This document shows, piece after piece, positions 46,499 through 56,269 of a DNA stretch of 64,000 nt. Every line of letters begins with the position of its first letter. Position 1 is the first letter of the stretch. The notes under the pieces were generated by a model that searched no databases, had not been told where the DNA came from, and was given only the letters and a program-made list of their open reading frames with translations. The DNA lies in the NCBI GenBank assembly GCA_041396985.1, contig JAWKXO010000002.1, positions 321,501 to 385,500 of the forward strand. The letters run 5' to 3'. A program made the position numbers and the translations under genes. Origin of the DNA: Emcibacteraceae bacterium. GTDB lineage: Bacteria > Pseudomonadota > Alphaproteobacteria > Sphingomonadales > Emcibacteraceae.

Positions 46499-47179
46499 AT
46501 GAAACTTTATGAACTTGTTGGTCGTGACAGAACAAATGGCTATAGCCCTTTTGTCTGGCGAAGCAGATTGGCACTGGAACACAAGGGACTGGATTATGAA
46601 CTTGTGTCGCTACGGTTTACGGAAATAAAAGAAACACTTGGCTTTTCAGGAAGCAAAACCGTGCCTGTGCTTGAGGATAATGGCAAAGTCGTAGCCGATA
46701 GCTGGGACATTGCCTGCTATCTTGAGGATACATACCCTGACAGACCGGCGCTATTTTCGGACCGTGCTTCGGCAAAACTTTTTGATCTTCAGGTTGCCAT
46801 GCCGTTACTTGCTCCTTTGTTCAGAACCATAGTCAGTGATATTTATAATATTCTTGATGAAGAGAATCAGCATTACTTCAGACAAACCCGCGAACCACGA
46901 ATCGGTTGCACCATAGAAGAAGCGAGAGATAATTACGAGCTTCCCTTTAAAACATTTAAAGATAATCTCTGGCCCTATAGCCAGTATTTTAAAAATGCTG
47001 ACTATATTGGTGGTCCTAATCCGCTATATCAGGACTATGTTCTTTATGGCATGTTTTTATGGGCAAGAATGACCAGCCCTAAAAAACTGCTTGATGATGG
47101 AGATCCCATTCTTTCATGGATTGAAAGGATGGATCAGCATTATGATGGCCTTGGTGGCCGCATGAAATATATAGGATAA
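46499..47179 (+). CDS. Glutathione S-transferase family protein (LigE/beta-etherase-like)
   Basis: A 226-residue cytosolic glutathione transferase. The N-terminal thioredoxin-like domain has SPFVWRSRLALEHKGLDYEL and the glutathione-binding KTVPVLEDNG near residue 55. DSWDIACYLEDTYPDRPALF follows, then an all-helical C-terminal domain ending SWIERMDQHYDGLGG. These blocks are close to those of LigE-type glutathione-dependent beta-etherases of sphingomonads, more than to classic beta-class enzymes. Lignin-ether cleavage itself cannot be claimed, as relatives are widespread. AGGGG precedes the ATG by about nine bases. It stands alone between the hairpin region and htpG. Confidence 0.88.
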   Translation: MKLYELVGRDRTNGYSPFVWRSRLALEHKGLDYELVSLRFTEIKETLGFSGSKTVPVLEDNGKVVADSWDIACYLEDTYPDRPALFSDRASAKLFDLQVAMPLLAPLFRTIVSDIYNILDEENQHYFRQTREPRIGCTIEEARDNYELPFKTFKDNLWPYSQYFKNADYIGGPNPLYQDYVLYGMFLWARMTSPKKLLDDGDPILSWIERMDQHYDGLGGRMKYIG

Positions 47180-47266
47180 AATCTTTTTTCCCTTAAAACC
47201 CTTGAAATCATAAAAGCTCCCGCCATATTTCAACTAGTAATAAGAATAATTTAGGACATGTTGAAA

Positions 47267-49141
47267 ATGACGAAAGAAAAACACGGTTTTGAGGCGGAAG
47301 TTTCCCGTCTGTTACATATGATGGTTCACTCGGTTTACAGTGACCGGGAGATTTTTCTTAGAGAACTGATTTCAAATGCATCCGATGCCTGCGATAAGCT
47401 TCGTTATGAAGGTTTGACCAATAGCAAGCTTCTAAAAGATGCGGGTGAGTTTGCAATCACCATTCGCGTCGATCAGGACAAAAAACAGCTGATTATCTCC
47501 GATAACGGCATCGGCATGAACAAGGAAGACCTTATTTCCCACCTTGGTACAATCGCGAGAAGCGGAACGTCATCTTTTGTTGAAAAAATGACCGGTGATA
47601 AGAAAAAAGACGTTAACCTGATTGGCCAGTTCGGGGTTGGGTTCTATTCTGTTTTCATGGTTGCGGACAAGGTCGAGGTCTTAAGCCGAAAAGCAGGTGA
47701 GGATAAGGCTTATAGCTGGGAATCAGATGGCATTGGCGAGTATACCATTTCAGACGCCAAAAAAGACAGCGCAGGAACCCAGATTACGCTACATATAAAA
47801 AAGGATGCCAAGGAGTTTCTGGAAGTTTACCGCCTGAAAAATATCATTAAGACTTATAGCGACCATATCACATTGCCGATAACGCTGATCAGCAAAAATG
47901 AAGAAAAGGATGCAAAAGAAAAGGAAAAGTCGGAAAAGGTCAATGACGGCACTGCCATTTGGGCCCGCCCAAAATCAGAAATTACAGAAGAACAGTATAA
48001 AGAATTTTATCATCATGTGGCCCATGCCTTTGATGATCCGGCAATGACCATTCATTACCGGGCCGAGGGCAAGATTGAATATACGGTTCTTATGTTTGTG
48101 CCCAGCCAGCCACCAATGGATCTTTTTGATCCGGCCCGTAAGACAAAAGTGAAGCTTTATGTAAAGCGCGTCTTCATCACTGATGATTGTGAAGATTTGC
48201 TTCCCGGTTATCTGCGCTTTATGCGCGGAGTGGTTGACAGTGAAGATCTGCCGTTGAATATCAGCCGTGAAATGCTGCAAAATAATCCGGTGATGACGAA
48301 TATCAGAAATGCAGTAACCAAACGTGTATTAGGTGAGTTAGAGAAAAAAGCCAAAAAAGATACGGATGGATTTAACGAATTCTGGAATGCTTTTGGGGCC
48401 GTGCTTAAAGAAGGTATTTATGAAGATTTTGCCTTGCGTGATCAGATCCTCAAAATGTCCCGTTTCAATTCAACGGCGGATAAAGGACTTACGACAATTG
48501 ATGATTATTTATCCAGGGCAAAGGATGATCAGGATAAGATTTATTATATCACAGCTGATAACCTGGCCGCCGCTAAACGTTCTCCGCAACTTGAAGGCTT
48601 TAAGGCCAAGGGAATAGAAGTCCTTTATTTCTGTGATCCCGTTGATGAATTCTGGCTACAGATGGTTCCGGAATTTGCGGGTAAGAAATTTGTCTCAGTG
48701 ACCAGGGGCTCTGCGGATCTTAAAGATAAGAAGGATGACAAAAAAGAGGAAAATACCCCAGAGATTGATGCATTAATCGCTGTTCTTAAAACCAATCTAG
48801 GCGACTCGGTAAAGGATGTTCGTCTATCAAACCGTTTAACCGATAGTGCCGTGTGCCTTGTCGCGGATGACAACGACATGGATATTCATATGGAACGTAT
48901 ACTTAAGATGCATAACAAACTTGATGGTGCATTAAGTGCCCGGGTGCTTGAAATAAATCCTGCAAATCAGTTGATTATAACTTTAGCAAAAGAGGCAACA
49001 AAGGACGGGTCAGTTGATAAACTTAAAGACGCCTCTCAAATCCTTTTGGATCAGGCCCGAATTATGGAAGGTGACCTTCCGGATGATCCGGTGGCTTTTG
49101 CTGCGCGGCTTTCGGCAATGATGGCAAATAGCTTTAGCTAA
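47267..49141 (+). CDS. htpG: Molecular chaperone HtpG (Hsp90)
   Basis: Bacterial Hsp90, 624 residues. The N-terminal GHKL ATPase domain has HSVYSDREIFLRELISNASDA, IISDNGIGMNKEDL, HLGTIARSGTSSFV and IGQFGVGFYSVFMVADKVEV. The middle domain includes FITDDCEDLLPGYLRFMRGV and DLPLNISREMLQ with the ATPase-assisting Arg. The C-terminal dimerisation domain ends MMANSFS. I prefer the ATG at 47267 (MTKEKHGFEAE), ten bases after AGGA. The ATG at 47258 is only one base from that site. A strong terminator follows the stop. Confidence 0.97.
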   Translation: MTKEKHGFEAEVSRLLHMMVHSVYSDREIFLRELISNASDACDKLRYEGLTNSKLLKDAGEFAITIRVDQDKKQLIISDNGIGMNKEDLISHLGTIARSGTSSFVEKMTGDKKKDVNLIGQFGVGFYSVFMVADKVEVLSRKAGEDKAYSWESDGIGEYTISDAKKDSAGTQITLHIKKDAKEFLEVYRLKNIIKTYSDHITLPITLISKNEEKDAKEKEKSEKVNDGTAIWARPKSEITEEQYKEFYHHVAHAFDDPAMTIHYRAEGKIEYTVLMFVPSQPPMDLFDPARKTKVKLYVKRVFITDDCEDLLPGYLRFMRGVVDSEDLPLNISREMLQNNPVMTNIRNAVTKRVLGELEKKAKKDTDGFNEFWNAFGAVLKEGIYEDFALRDQILKMSRFNSTADKGLTTIDDYLSRAKDDQDKIYYITADNLAAAKRSPQLEGFKAKGIEVLYFCDPVDEFWLQMVPEFAGKKFVSVTRGSADLKDKKDDKKEENTPEIDALIAVLKTNLGDSVKDVRLSNRLTDSAVCLVADDNDMDIHMERILKMHNKLDGALSARVLEINPANQLIITLAKEATKDGSVDKLKDASQILLDQARIMEGDLPDDPVAFAARLSAMMANSFS

Positions 49142-49153
49142 AAAGGGATGGAA

Positions 49154-49187
49154 AGCCGCTGAAATTATAAGTCAGCGGCTTTTTTAT
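49154..49187 (+). terminator. Rho-independent terminator of htpG
   Basis: AGCCGCTGA (49154-49162) and TCAGCGGCT (49172-49180) form a nine-base perfect stem around AATTATAAG, followed by TTTTTTATT. It starts 13 bases after the htpG stop. Confidence 0.92.
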
Positions 49188-49267
49188 TCTAGTTAAAATT
49201 ATTAATAGAGGTAACAACTTGTTCAGAAATATATGATATCTCTCGCAAATGGGAAGATTGCTTTAGC

Positions 49268-50149
49268 GTGCCAACGCGTAAAGCACAGTATTTGGAGATT
49301 AGTTTGTTGCACTCTGAGAAAATAAACAAGGCAAAGGTTGCGGACGAAATATCGATTAATGCAACAATTTCTCAAAGCTACCTGTTTTTTATGGGCCATT
49401 TTAATCATTTTATTCGTCTGGCAATTATACCGATTATATTTTGGGTATTGATCGAATTGGGCTGCGATTATGCTTTGCACGAATATAATATGATTTTAGC
49501 TCCTACGGTGAGCAGAGCGATCATATGTGCTGCATTTGCTCTCGTCTGGTATAGACAATTTTTAATGGGTGAGAAATATGCCACCTATAGTCAGCTTATT
49601 GATCATGTTGTCTCACCGGGTGTTTTTAAAATCGACAGTTTGCTAAGATCTTTTGCTCGCATTGTTATTACGACTGCTATCTTATTCGTGCCTACATTGA
49701 TGCTCTCATTAAGTTTTATGGTTTACCAGTTTTCGCAAGGTGTGGTTATGGATCAGCTGGCAATAAGGGACGTTGCCATAAAAAGTACGTCATTGGTCAT
49801 ACTTTTATTTTCGCCAATTTTAGTCAGGCTGTCTCTATATACTGTTGGTGTGGCCCTTGGCCGACGGTCAATGAGCCTTCGGGAGATCTGGCGTAAAACA
49901 ACAGGAAGAACCTGGGGACTTTGGCTTCTAATCATCAGGGCTTTTCTGCCAATAACTCTTTATACTTACTTTATCACTTGGGCATTTGAAAAAATCGCAT
50001 GGAGTTTGGATATTAACTATCTGTGGTCAAGTATTCTTGTTAACGTACCAACGGCATTTTTGACATTTATGATGTTGGCAATTGTTGTGGCAGTGAACGG
50101 AGAAGTTTTCCGCGTTCTGGTCGGCATTAGAGAAAAAGAACGGCTCTAG
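49268..50149 (+). CDS. Integral membrane protein of unknown function, 293 residues
   Basis: I do not recognise the family. About six hydrophobic segments are seen (near residues 46-64, 80-95, 130-152, 170-190, 215-235 and 255-280), with a soluble N-terminal stretch of about 40 residues and a charged end. No catalytic or transport motif stands out. The GTG at 49268 is taken as start, but the ribosome site is poor and a start further in is possible. It lies between the htpG terminator and the acnA terminator, convergent with acnA, and so is a single-gene unit. Confidence 0.7.
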   Translation: MPTRKAQYLEISLLHSEKINKAKVADEISINATISQSYLFFMGHFNHFIRLAIIPIIFWVLIELGCDYALHEYNMILAPTVSRAIICAAFALVWYRQFLMGEKYATYSQLIDHVVSPGVFKIDSLLRSFARIVITTAILFVPTLMLSLSFMVYQFSQGVVMDQLAIRDVAIKSTSLVILLFSPILVRLSLYTVGVALGRRSMSLREIWRKTTGRTWGLWLLIIRAFLPITLYTYFITWAFEKIAWSLDINYLWSSILVNVPTAFLTFMMLAIVVAVNGEVFRVLVGIREKERL

Positions 50150-50152
50150 AAA

Positions 50153-50184
50153 TAAAAAAAGCCGGCTCATGACTGAGCCGGCTC
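50153..50184 (-). terminator. Rho-independent terminator of acnA
   Basis: GCCGGCTCA (50161-50169) and TGAGCCGGC (50174-50182) form a perfect stem around TGAC. The A run at 50154-50160 is the T tract on the minus strand, placing it 20 bases after the acnA stop. It may also slow read-through from the convergent membrane protein gene. Confidence 0.9.
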
Positions 50185-50203
50185 ACCTTAATAATTTCTG
50201 ATT

Positions 50204-52888
50204 TTATGAAGAGGCCAGATTACGTAGAACGTAATGCAGAATACCACCATTCTTATAATATTCGACTTCATTTGCCGTATCTATTCGACTTAAGACAACG
50301 ATATCTTTTGTTGAGCCGTCGGCATAATTAATTTTAACATTTACGTCCTGTTGCGGCTCAATACCATCGGCAATGCCTGTAATGTCAAATGTTTCTGTTC
50401 CCACCAGGCCAAGGCTGGCACGATTGTCATTTCCTTTAAACTGAAGTGGAAGAACACCCATACCGACCAGATTGGAGCGGTGAATACGCTCGAAGCTTTC
50501 CACAATCACGGCTTTAACGCCAAGCAGATTAGTGCCTTTGGCGGCCCAGTCACGAGATGATCCGGTGCCATACTCCTTGCCACCAACGACAACAAGTGGT
50601 GTACCGCTTTGCTGATATTTCATCGAAGCATCATAAATGCTCATCTGTTCTCCCGTCGGGATATAGGTGGTAATACCACCCTCTGTTCCCGGTGCCATTA
50701 GGTTTCTTAAGCGAACATTGGCGAATGTACCGCGCATCATGACTTCATGGTTACCACGACGTGAGCCATATGAGTTAAAATCGATACGTTCTACACCATG
50801 TTCGGACAGATATTTACCCGCCGGGCTATCGGCTTTAATGGCTCCGGCAGGCGAAATATGATCTGTTGTGATGCTGTCACCAAGAAGCGCAAGTAGATTA
50901 GCGTTCTTAATATCAGACATTTTGCCGATTTCCATAGTCATGCCCTGGAAGTATGGAGGATGCTGGATATAGGTGCTGCTATCATCCCAGGCATATGTTT
51001 CGCCTTTCGGGAATTTGATTTTTTGCCACTGCTCCGTACCGGCAAAAACATCCTTGTAACGCTCAACAAACATTTCACGGGTCAGGGACATACGGATGGT
51101 TGCGTCAATTTCAGCATTTGATGGCCAGATATCTTTCAAATAGACATCGTTGCCGAGCTTATCCTTGCCAATAGGGTCTCTCGTAATATCAATCTGAAGT
51201 GTTCCTGCAATGGCATAAGCTACCACAAGCGGTGGTGACGCCAGATAAGAGGCTTTTAGATCCTGACTGACGCGGCCTTCGAAGTTTCTGTTACCACTAA
51301 GCACGGAAGCACAGATCAGTTCATTATTGTTAATTGTGGTCCGCAGATCATCGGCCAGCGGTCCTGAGTTACCAATACAAGTGGTACAGCCATAGCCAAC
51401 AAGATCAAATCCCAGTGCATCAAGATGCGGACTAAGGCCTGCTTTATCCAGATAATCGGTCACAACCTGTGATCCGGGGGCGAGGGATGTTTTTACCCAT
51501 GGTTTTGATTTAAGGCCAAGTTCATTTGCCTTTTTAGCCACAAGACCGGCAGCCATCATCACGCTCGGGTTTGATGTGTTCGTGCATGATGTGATCGCTG
51601 CAATTAGCACATCGCCATGATGAAGTTCAAAATCTTTACCTTCAACAGCATAACCTTTATCTTTTTCAGCGCTTTTGCCACGGGTCTCAAGAACTTCGTT
51701 AAAAGCCTTTGTTGCGTTGCTGAGAACGACCCGGTCCTGCGGACGACTTGGTCCTGCAAGGCTTGGTTCAACTGTTGCAAGGTCAAGTTCAAGACCGGAA
51801 GTATATTCAGGATCGAGCGAAGATGAATCACGCCACATGCCTTGCGCTTTAGCATAAGCCTCAACGAGCGCTATTGTATCATCATCACGTCCTGTAAATT
51901 CCAAATAATCAAGGGTTGCTTTTGAAACCGGGAAGAAGCCGCATGTGGCTCCATATTCAGGGGCCATATTGGCAATGGTTGCCTGATCGGCCAATGTCAT
52001 CTGATCAAGACCATTTCCGTAAAATTCAACAAATTTTCCGACCACGCCATGTTGGCGAAGCATTTGCACGACAGTCAGAACGATATCTGTTGCGGTTACG
52101 CCTTCACGGGCCTTGCCGGTCAGTTTAAAGCCGACAACTTCCGGGATCAGCATGGAAACCGGCTGGCCGAGCATGGCGGCTTCGGCCTCAATACCACCAA
52201 CACCCCAGCCGAGAACAGCAAGGCCGTTGATCATAGTTGTGTGGCTATCCGTACCAACACAGGTATCAGGGAAAGCGACCGTTTTACCGTCAACATCAGC
52301 CGTCCACACGGTTTTGGCAATATATTCAAGGTTTACCTGATGGCAGATACCTGTTCCAGGGGGAACGGCACTGAAATTATCAAAACTGTTCTGGCCCCAG
52401 CGGAGAAACTGGTAACGCTCATTGTTACGGGACATTTCCAAGTCAACATTTTGCTGGAAAGCTTTATTGGTGCCGAAATTATCAACCATCACACTATGGT
52501 CAATGACAAGATCAACCGGACTTAACGGATTAATCTGCTCCGGCTTTCCGCCAAGCTCAACAACCGCGTTACGCATGGCCGCAAGGTCAACAACGGCAGG
52601 AACACCTGTAAAATCCTGCATCAGAACACGGGCCGGGCGGTATTGAATTTCACGGTTCATGCGCTTTTCTTTTTGCCAGTCGACAATAGCCTGAACATCT
52701 TCCGTAGAAACAGTAACGCCATCTTCAAAGCGTAACAGATTTTCAAGCAGCACTTTCATCGAATAAGGAAGTCTGGAAATGTCACCAAGCTCCTTTGCTG
52801 CTTCAGAAAGGGAATAATAATCATATTCTTTGCCACCCACGGTAAGTGTGCGGCGTGTTTTCAGGGTATCTTGACCAACTGTTGCCAC
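50204..52888 (-). CDS. acnA: Aconitate hydratase AcnA
   Basis: TCA-cycle enzyme that isomerises citrate to isocitrate through a 4Fe-4S cluster; family members also bind iron-responsive RNA. 894 residues. Cluster cysteines lie in AAITSCTNTSNPSVM near residue 433 and GYGCTTCIGNSGPL near 500. Other landmarks are PDTCVGTDSHTTMINGLAVLGWGVGGIEAE and the end-domain EYGTGSSRDWAAKGT. The start is GTG at 52888, seven bases after a perfect AAGGAG, giving normal AcnA length; the frame is open 23 codons further up but without a ribosome site. It is divergent from the ccm genes, a common alphaproteobacterial neighbourhood. Confidence 0.97.
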   Translation of the reverse strand: MATVGQDTLKTRRTLTVGGKEYDYYSLSEAAKELGDISRLPYSMKVLLENLLRFEDGVTVSTEDVQAIVDWQKEKRMNREIQYRPARVLMQDFTGVPAVVDLAAMRNAVVELGGKPEQINPLSPVDLVIDHSVMVDNFGTNKAFQQNVDLEMSRNNERYQFLRWGQNSFDNFSAVPPGTGICHQVNLEYIAKTVWTADVDGKTVAFPDTCVGTDSHTTMINGLAVLGWGVGGIEAEAAMLGQPVSMLIPEVVGFKLTGKAREGVTATDIVLTVVQMLRQHGVVGKFVEFYGNGLDQMTLADQATIANMAPEYGATCGFFPVSKATLDYLEFTGRDDDTIALVEAYAKAQGMWRDSSSLDPEYTSGLELDLATVEPSLAGPSRPQDRVVLSNATKAFNEVLETRGKSAEKDKGYAVEGKDFELHHGDVLIAAITSCTNTSNPSVMMAAGLVAKKANELGLKSKPWVKTSLAPGSQVVTDYLDKAGLSPHLDALGFDLVGYGCTTCIGNSGPLADDLRTTINNNELICASVLSGNRNFEGRVSQDLKASYLASPPLVVAYAIAGTLQIDITRDPIGKDKLGNDVYLKDIWPSNAEIDATIRMSLTREMFVERYKDVFAGTEQWQKIKFPKGETYAWDDSSTYIQHPPYFQGMTMEIGKMSDIKNANLLALLGDSITTDHISPAGAIKADSPAGKYLSEHGVERIDFNSYGSRRGNHEVMMRGTFANVRLRNLMAPGTEGGITTYIPTGEQMSIYDASMKYQQSGTPLVVVGGKEYGTGSSRDWAAKGTNLLGVKAVIVESFERIHRSNLVGMGVLPLQFKGNDNRASLGLVGTETFDITGIADGIEPQQDVNVKINYADGSTKDIVVLSRIDTANEVEYYKNGGILHYVLRNLASS

Positions 52889-53120
52889 GGTTAAACTCCT
52901 TATTATTTTTTTGAAAATTCTCATGGGTGTTTTGACTGAAAACAAAGGATAATTCAAGGAAAATCCTTCATATTTTCATTGTGAGGGCCATTTAGTTGAT
53001 AAATTGTGACCCGACCGCCTTTATTCGTCAGAAAATTACCTTATTCATGTCAAAAAATAACCAAACCCGATCATCATAGTAGGCATAAGGGGAATAATTT
53101 TGCGATAATGAGAATGAATT

Positions 53121-53348
53121 ATGATTATACAAAGAAAATCTAAAACTGAATGGATTTCAGGTTTATTAAATGGAAAAAACTTTTTTATCAGTCTGATGGT
53201 TGCAACTTTTTTCATGTTTGCTTCCGGCTCAGGCATTATTGGTGACAGCGAGAAAATTCTTTCAATTTTGATTGGTGCCGGTCTTTTTACATTTGCCGCC
53301 GCCATGTTGATCTGGGCTAAGGATATTTCAAAAAACCTTTATCGGTAA
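53121..53348 (+). CDS. Small two-helix membrane protein, 75 residues
   Basis: No family recognised. It has a basic start, two hydrophobic helices (about residues 20-40 and 47-66) separated by a GIIGDSEK turn, and the basic end KDISKNLYR. It lies in the acnA-ccmA gap and points toward ccmA. An opposite-strand frame over the same bases is less protein-like. The hairpin-of-helices layout suggests a real inner-membrane protein, but the ribosome site is weak, so support is moderate. Confidence 0.5.
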   Translation: MIIQRKSKTEWISGLLNGKNFFISLMVATFFMFASGSGIIGDSEKILSILIGAGLFTFAAAMLIWAKDISKNLYR

Positions 53349-53421
53349 ACTCGGGTCTTCTCACTCATCCAATATACTGCTATAGCTTTTTATAAGGAAA
53401 AAATGCAGGCAGTAAATTTAA

Positions 53422-54081
53422 GTGAATAAAACACAGACATTTTCAGTTGTAAATCTGACAGTCAATCGTGGCGACAGGCTGGTATTTCGCGATCTTGAAT
53501 TTACTATTAAGCCCGGCACACTGCTTAAGCTTATCGGCCCAAACGGGTCAGGCAAATCAACACTTCTGAAAACACTTTCAGGATTAATAGAAGCAAAGTC
53601 CGGCGATATTTGCTCGGATGAGAGTTCTGTTCAGGGCGATCATGAATGGATTTCCAGACATGTTTGCTATCTCGGCCATAAAAACGCTCTTAAGCGCGAG
53701 TTCACTGTTTTAGAAAATATAGAATTCTGGGCCAGGCTTTGGAATAATCAGCAGAGCGTATCCCCTGCTATAGAAAAAATGGGGATCAGCCACCTTCGTG
53801 ATACGCCGGTACGCTATCTTTCATCAGGTCAGGCAAGACGGACTGCTCTGGCCCGTTCCATGTGTCATGCAGGTAAAATTTGGCTGTTTGATGAACCAAC
53901 GGTTGGACTTGATGATCAGGGACTAAAGCTCTTATCCAAAACTATGAAACTTCATCTTGATGACGGGGGGATGATCATATGTGCAACCCATGTTGATCTT
54001 GGAATTCATTCTGAAGACACGAATATACTTAATCTTGCTGATTATTCGGTATCGGCATCGCAATTTATGGAACAGTGGTAA
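53422..54081 (+). CDS. ccmA: Heme ABC exporter ATP-binding protein CcmA
   Basis: ATPase of the CcmABCD complex that releases holo-CcmE during cytochrome c maturation (system I). 219 residues. Walker A is IGPNGSGKSTLLKTLSG near residue 38, the CcmA-typical CYLGHKNALKREFTVLENI is near 90, the signature YLSSGQARRTALARSM is near 138 and Walker B is WLFDEPTVGLDD near 156. The GTG at 53422 is used as start. Its stop overlaps the ccmB start by one base (TAATG). Confidence 0.94.
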   Translation: MNKTQTFSVVNLTVNRGDRLVFRDLEFTIKPGTLLKLIGPNGSGKSTLLKTLSGLIEAKSGDICSDESSVQGDHEWISRHVCYLGHKNALKREFTVLENIEFWARLWNNQQSVSPAIEKMGISHLRDTPVRYLSSGQARRTALARSMCHAGKIWLFDEPTVGLDDQGLKLLSKTMKLHLDDGGMIICATHVDLGIHSEDTNILNLADYSVSASQFMEQW

Positions 54082-54749
54082 TGTCGGCACAATTCTGGTC
54101 CATAGCACTACGTGATATAAAAATTAGCTGGCAAGGCGGCAGTACCAGCGCCATGGTCGTTGCATTCTTTATCATTGTTGTAACTTTATTTCCGCTTGGT
54201 GTGGGGCCTGAGCAAAATATGCTCGCCCGAATTGCCGTTGGTATAATATGGGTCGCGGCATTATTATCCTGTTTGTTGTCTTTGGACAGAATTTTTCAGG
54301 CAGATTACGAGGACGGCACACTTGACCAGTATTCCATAAGCCCATTATCGCTGGAGCTTATTGTAATTTCAAAAGCTTTGGCACATTGGCTAACCACGAG
54401 TGTACCGCTTATCATCATTACACCGTTTTTGGGCATTCTGATGAATATGGATGACAGGGCATTTTTGCCATTAATTTATGCTATGATCATTGGGACACCG
54501 GCTTTGTCATTGATCGGTACAATTGGCGCTTCCCTGACCGTTTCATTACGCCGTGGCGGGGTGCTGCTATCATTGTTGATTCTGCCTCTTTACGTTCCGG
54601 TGCTTATTTTTGGCGTAATGGCGGTTGATTCCATGGTCATGGGTGCGGGCGGGAACGCTCCATTTTTATTCTTAGGCGCATTTACCCTGTTTAGTCTTGC
54701 GATCACCCCATGGGCCTCGGCAGCCGCAGTTCGGCTTGCGTTGGATTAA
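54081..54749 (+). CDS. ccmB: Heme exporter membrane protein CcmB
   Basis: A 222-residue permease of the Ccm system with six membrane helices. Family blocks are FPLGVGPEQNMLARIAVGIIWVAALLS (split across helix 2), the loop LDRIFQADYEDGTLDQ near residue 70, and SLRRGGVLLSLLILPLYVPVLIFG near 155. It works with CcmA and CcmC to load heme onto CcmE. Start ATG at 54081 overlaps the ccmA stop. The next ccm gene, ccmC, is 1.9 kb away because two unrelated minus-strand genes intervene. Confidence 0.94.
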   Translation: MSAQFWSIALRDIKISWQGGSTSAMVVAFFIIVVTLFPLGVGPEQNMLARIAVGIIWVAALLSCLLSLDRIFQADYEDGTLDQYSISPLSLELIVISKALAHWLTTSVPLIIITPFLGILMNMDDRAFLPLIYAMIIGTPALSLIGTIGASLTVSLRRGGVLLSLLILPLYVPVLIFGVMAVDSMVMGAGGNAPFLFLGAFTLFSLAITPWASAAAVRLALD

Positions 54750-54775
54750 AAATATCAAAACGCGCTTTTCATAAA

Positions 54776-56107
54776 TTAAGTTAAAACGAGTTTACCAGTC
54801 GGGTCTTCAAACTGTCTGGGAAATGTAAGTTTAACCGCTGTTCCAGAATTTTCTTTAGAATGGAATTCTATTTTCCCGTTTAACAGCTTAAGCAATTGAC
54901 AGACAATAATTAGACCCAAGCCAGTCCCTTCAGCACTTGAAATAAAATGAGCTTCGGAAGAAGATGTAGAAATTTTAATCTGTTCAATTAACTCTGCCGA
55001 CATGCCTTTACCCTGATCTTTAACGACAATTTCAATATTATCATTGCCGGCTTCTTTTATTTTCAGTTCAATGGTCGAATTTTCGGGCGAGTATTTCTGA
55101 GCATTTGAGAGAACATTATATAAAATTTGCTTAAACAGCCGCTTATCGGTTGTTATTTCGGCGCCGTTTGTTTGAGTGTAAAAATTTATAATCTGGTTTT
55201 TTTCACGGGAAATTGGCTTTAACTCGTCAATATAATCTTGTGAAAGCCTAAGAACATCTATGGGTTCAATTGAAAGTGTAACTTCACCTGTTGCAATTTT
55301 ATTATGATCCAGCAAATCATTAACAAGGGCAAGAAGATGGTTTCCGCCTGAATTTATAAATTCCGCATATTCTATAATTTTATGTCTATCTTTTGGGAAA
55401 TATTCCTCATTTTTGAGCATTTCCGAGAAGCCGATTATAGCATTTAGTGGCGTTCGAAGCTCATGACTCATATGTCCAAAGAAAGAAGACTTAACATCGA
55501 GTGCACTGTTTAGCTCTGAAATTTTGTTAGCCAATTTGTAATTTGTTTCAAAAACAGTCCTTCGCTGGCGCTCCGTTTTGATAAAAGCCAGAGTACTAAA
55601 AGTAATAATGGCCAGGAGTCCGGATGCATATTGCATAATATCAATACCGTCTATCGTTGATATAAAGAGCAAGAAGATTGTACCGCTCATAATCAGCAAG
55701 GTTATCACAATATAAAAGCGCGAAGAAAAAAATATGGAGACCAATAAATATCCTACAGCCAAAGCGATTGGCCCGCTCCCCTGAACGACATCCATAAAAC
55801 TAAGTAATGAGGCAAACAGAAACGAGCTAACGATCGTAACCCAAACGCAGATTTTTTCTATAAGTAAATTATTTAAACCAATTTTTAGTACAAACCGGAT
55901 GGCAAGAAAAATGATAAAAAAGAAAATGGATACATTTGTATAATTATAAATGTGATTATATTTTATCGCGTCAATTGGGCCAGTATTGCCTAAAATAAAA
56001 ATGATGCATGCTACGCAGGTTACCATGGAAAAAGCCCGCGCATTATCGACATTCTGTGCGTGCACAAATGCCTGAAATTTTTGCTTAAATTCGTCTTCCT
56101 TAAGCAA
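54776..56107 (-). CDS. Membrane sensor histidine kinase
   Basis: A 443-residue kinase. The N-terminal part (about 25-185) has six membrane helices with almost no periplasmic loop, suggesting it senses something in or near the membrane. A short coiled coil leads to HisKA with the phospho-accepting His in FFGHMSHELRTPLNAIIGF near residue 225. An HATPase domain has the N box NVLSNAQKYSPE, G1 KDQGKGM and G2 GTGLGL. No response regulator is adjacent. It interrupts the ccm gene set, facing ccmB. Signal and partner are unknown. Confidence 0.9.
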   Translation of the reverse strand: MLKEDEFKQKFQAFVHAQNVDNARAFSMVTCVACIIFILGNTGPIDAIKYNHIYNYTNVSIFFFIIFLAIRFVLKIGLNNLLIEKICVWVTIVSSFLFASLLSFMDVVQGSGPIALAVGYLLVSIFFSSRFYIVITLLIMSGTIFLLFISTIDGIDIMQYASGLLAIITFSTLAFIKTERQRRTVFETNYKLANKISELNSALDVKSSFFGHMSHELRTPLNAIIGFSEMLKNEEYFPKDRHKIIEYAEFINSGGNHLLALVNDLLDHNKIATGEVTLSIEPIDVLRLSQDYIDELKPISREKNQIINFYTQTNGAEITTDKRLFKQILYNVLSNAQKYSPENSTIELKIKEAGNDNIEIVVKDQGKGMSAELIEQIKISTSSSEAHFISSAEGTGLGLIIVCQLLKLLNGKIEFHSKENSGTAVKLTFPRQFEDPTGKLVLT

Positions 56108-56147
56108 TAATATACCTCATTTTTAAAACCGGTTTAAATTTTGCAAC

Positions 56148-56239
56148 TAAAGACTTATACAAGATAAAAATAAAGTAAGTATTAAAACATAGTAAAAAAT
56201 GAAGATAAAGACTCGAATATATTCAGAATAAGTCTTTAT
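56148..56239. repeat. Nested inverted repeats in the kinase/PGPGW-like gap
   Basis: TAAAGACTTATAC (56148-56160) is the inverse of GAATAAGTCTTTA (56226-56238) with one mismatch. A second nine-base arm, ATAAAGACT (about 56204-56212), also pairs perfectly with AGTCTTTAT (56231-56239). The AT-rich gap lies between two minus-strand genes, so it may act as a weak terminator for the upstream one or as an operator for the kinase. Confidence 0.3.
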
Positions 56240-56269
56240 TAAAATTGAAAAAATTAGAGATAAGCGGAT

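Noticed and set aside
53045..53305. An 86-residue minus-strand frame opposite the small two-helix protein gene
   Set aside because: It is proline- and charge-scattered, has no ribosome site and mirrors the more protein-like plus-strand frame. Treated as a shadow.
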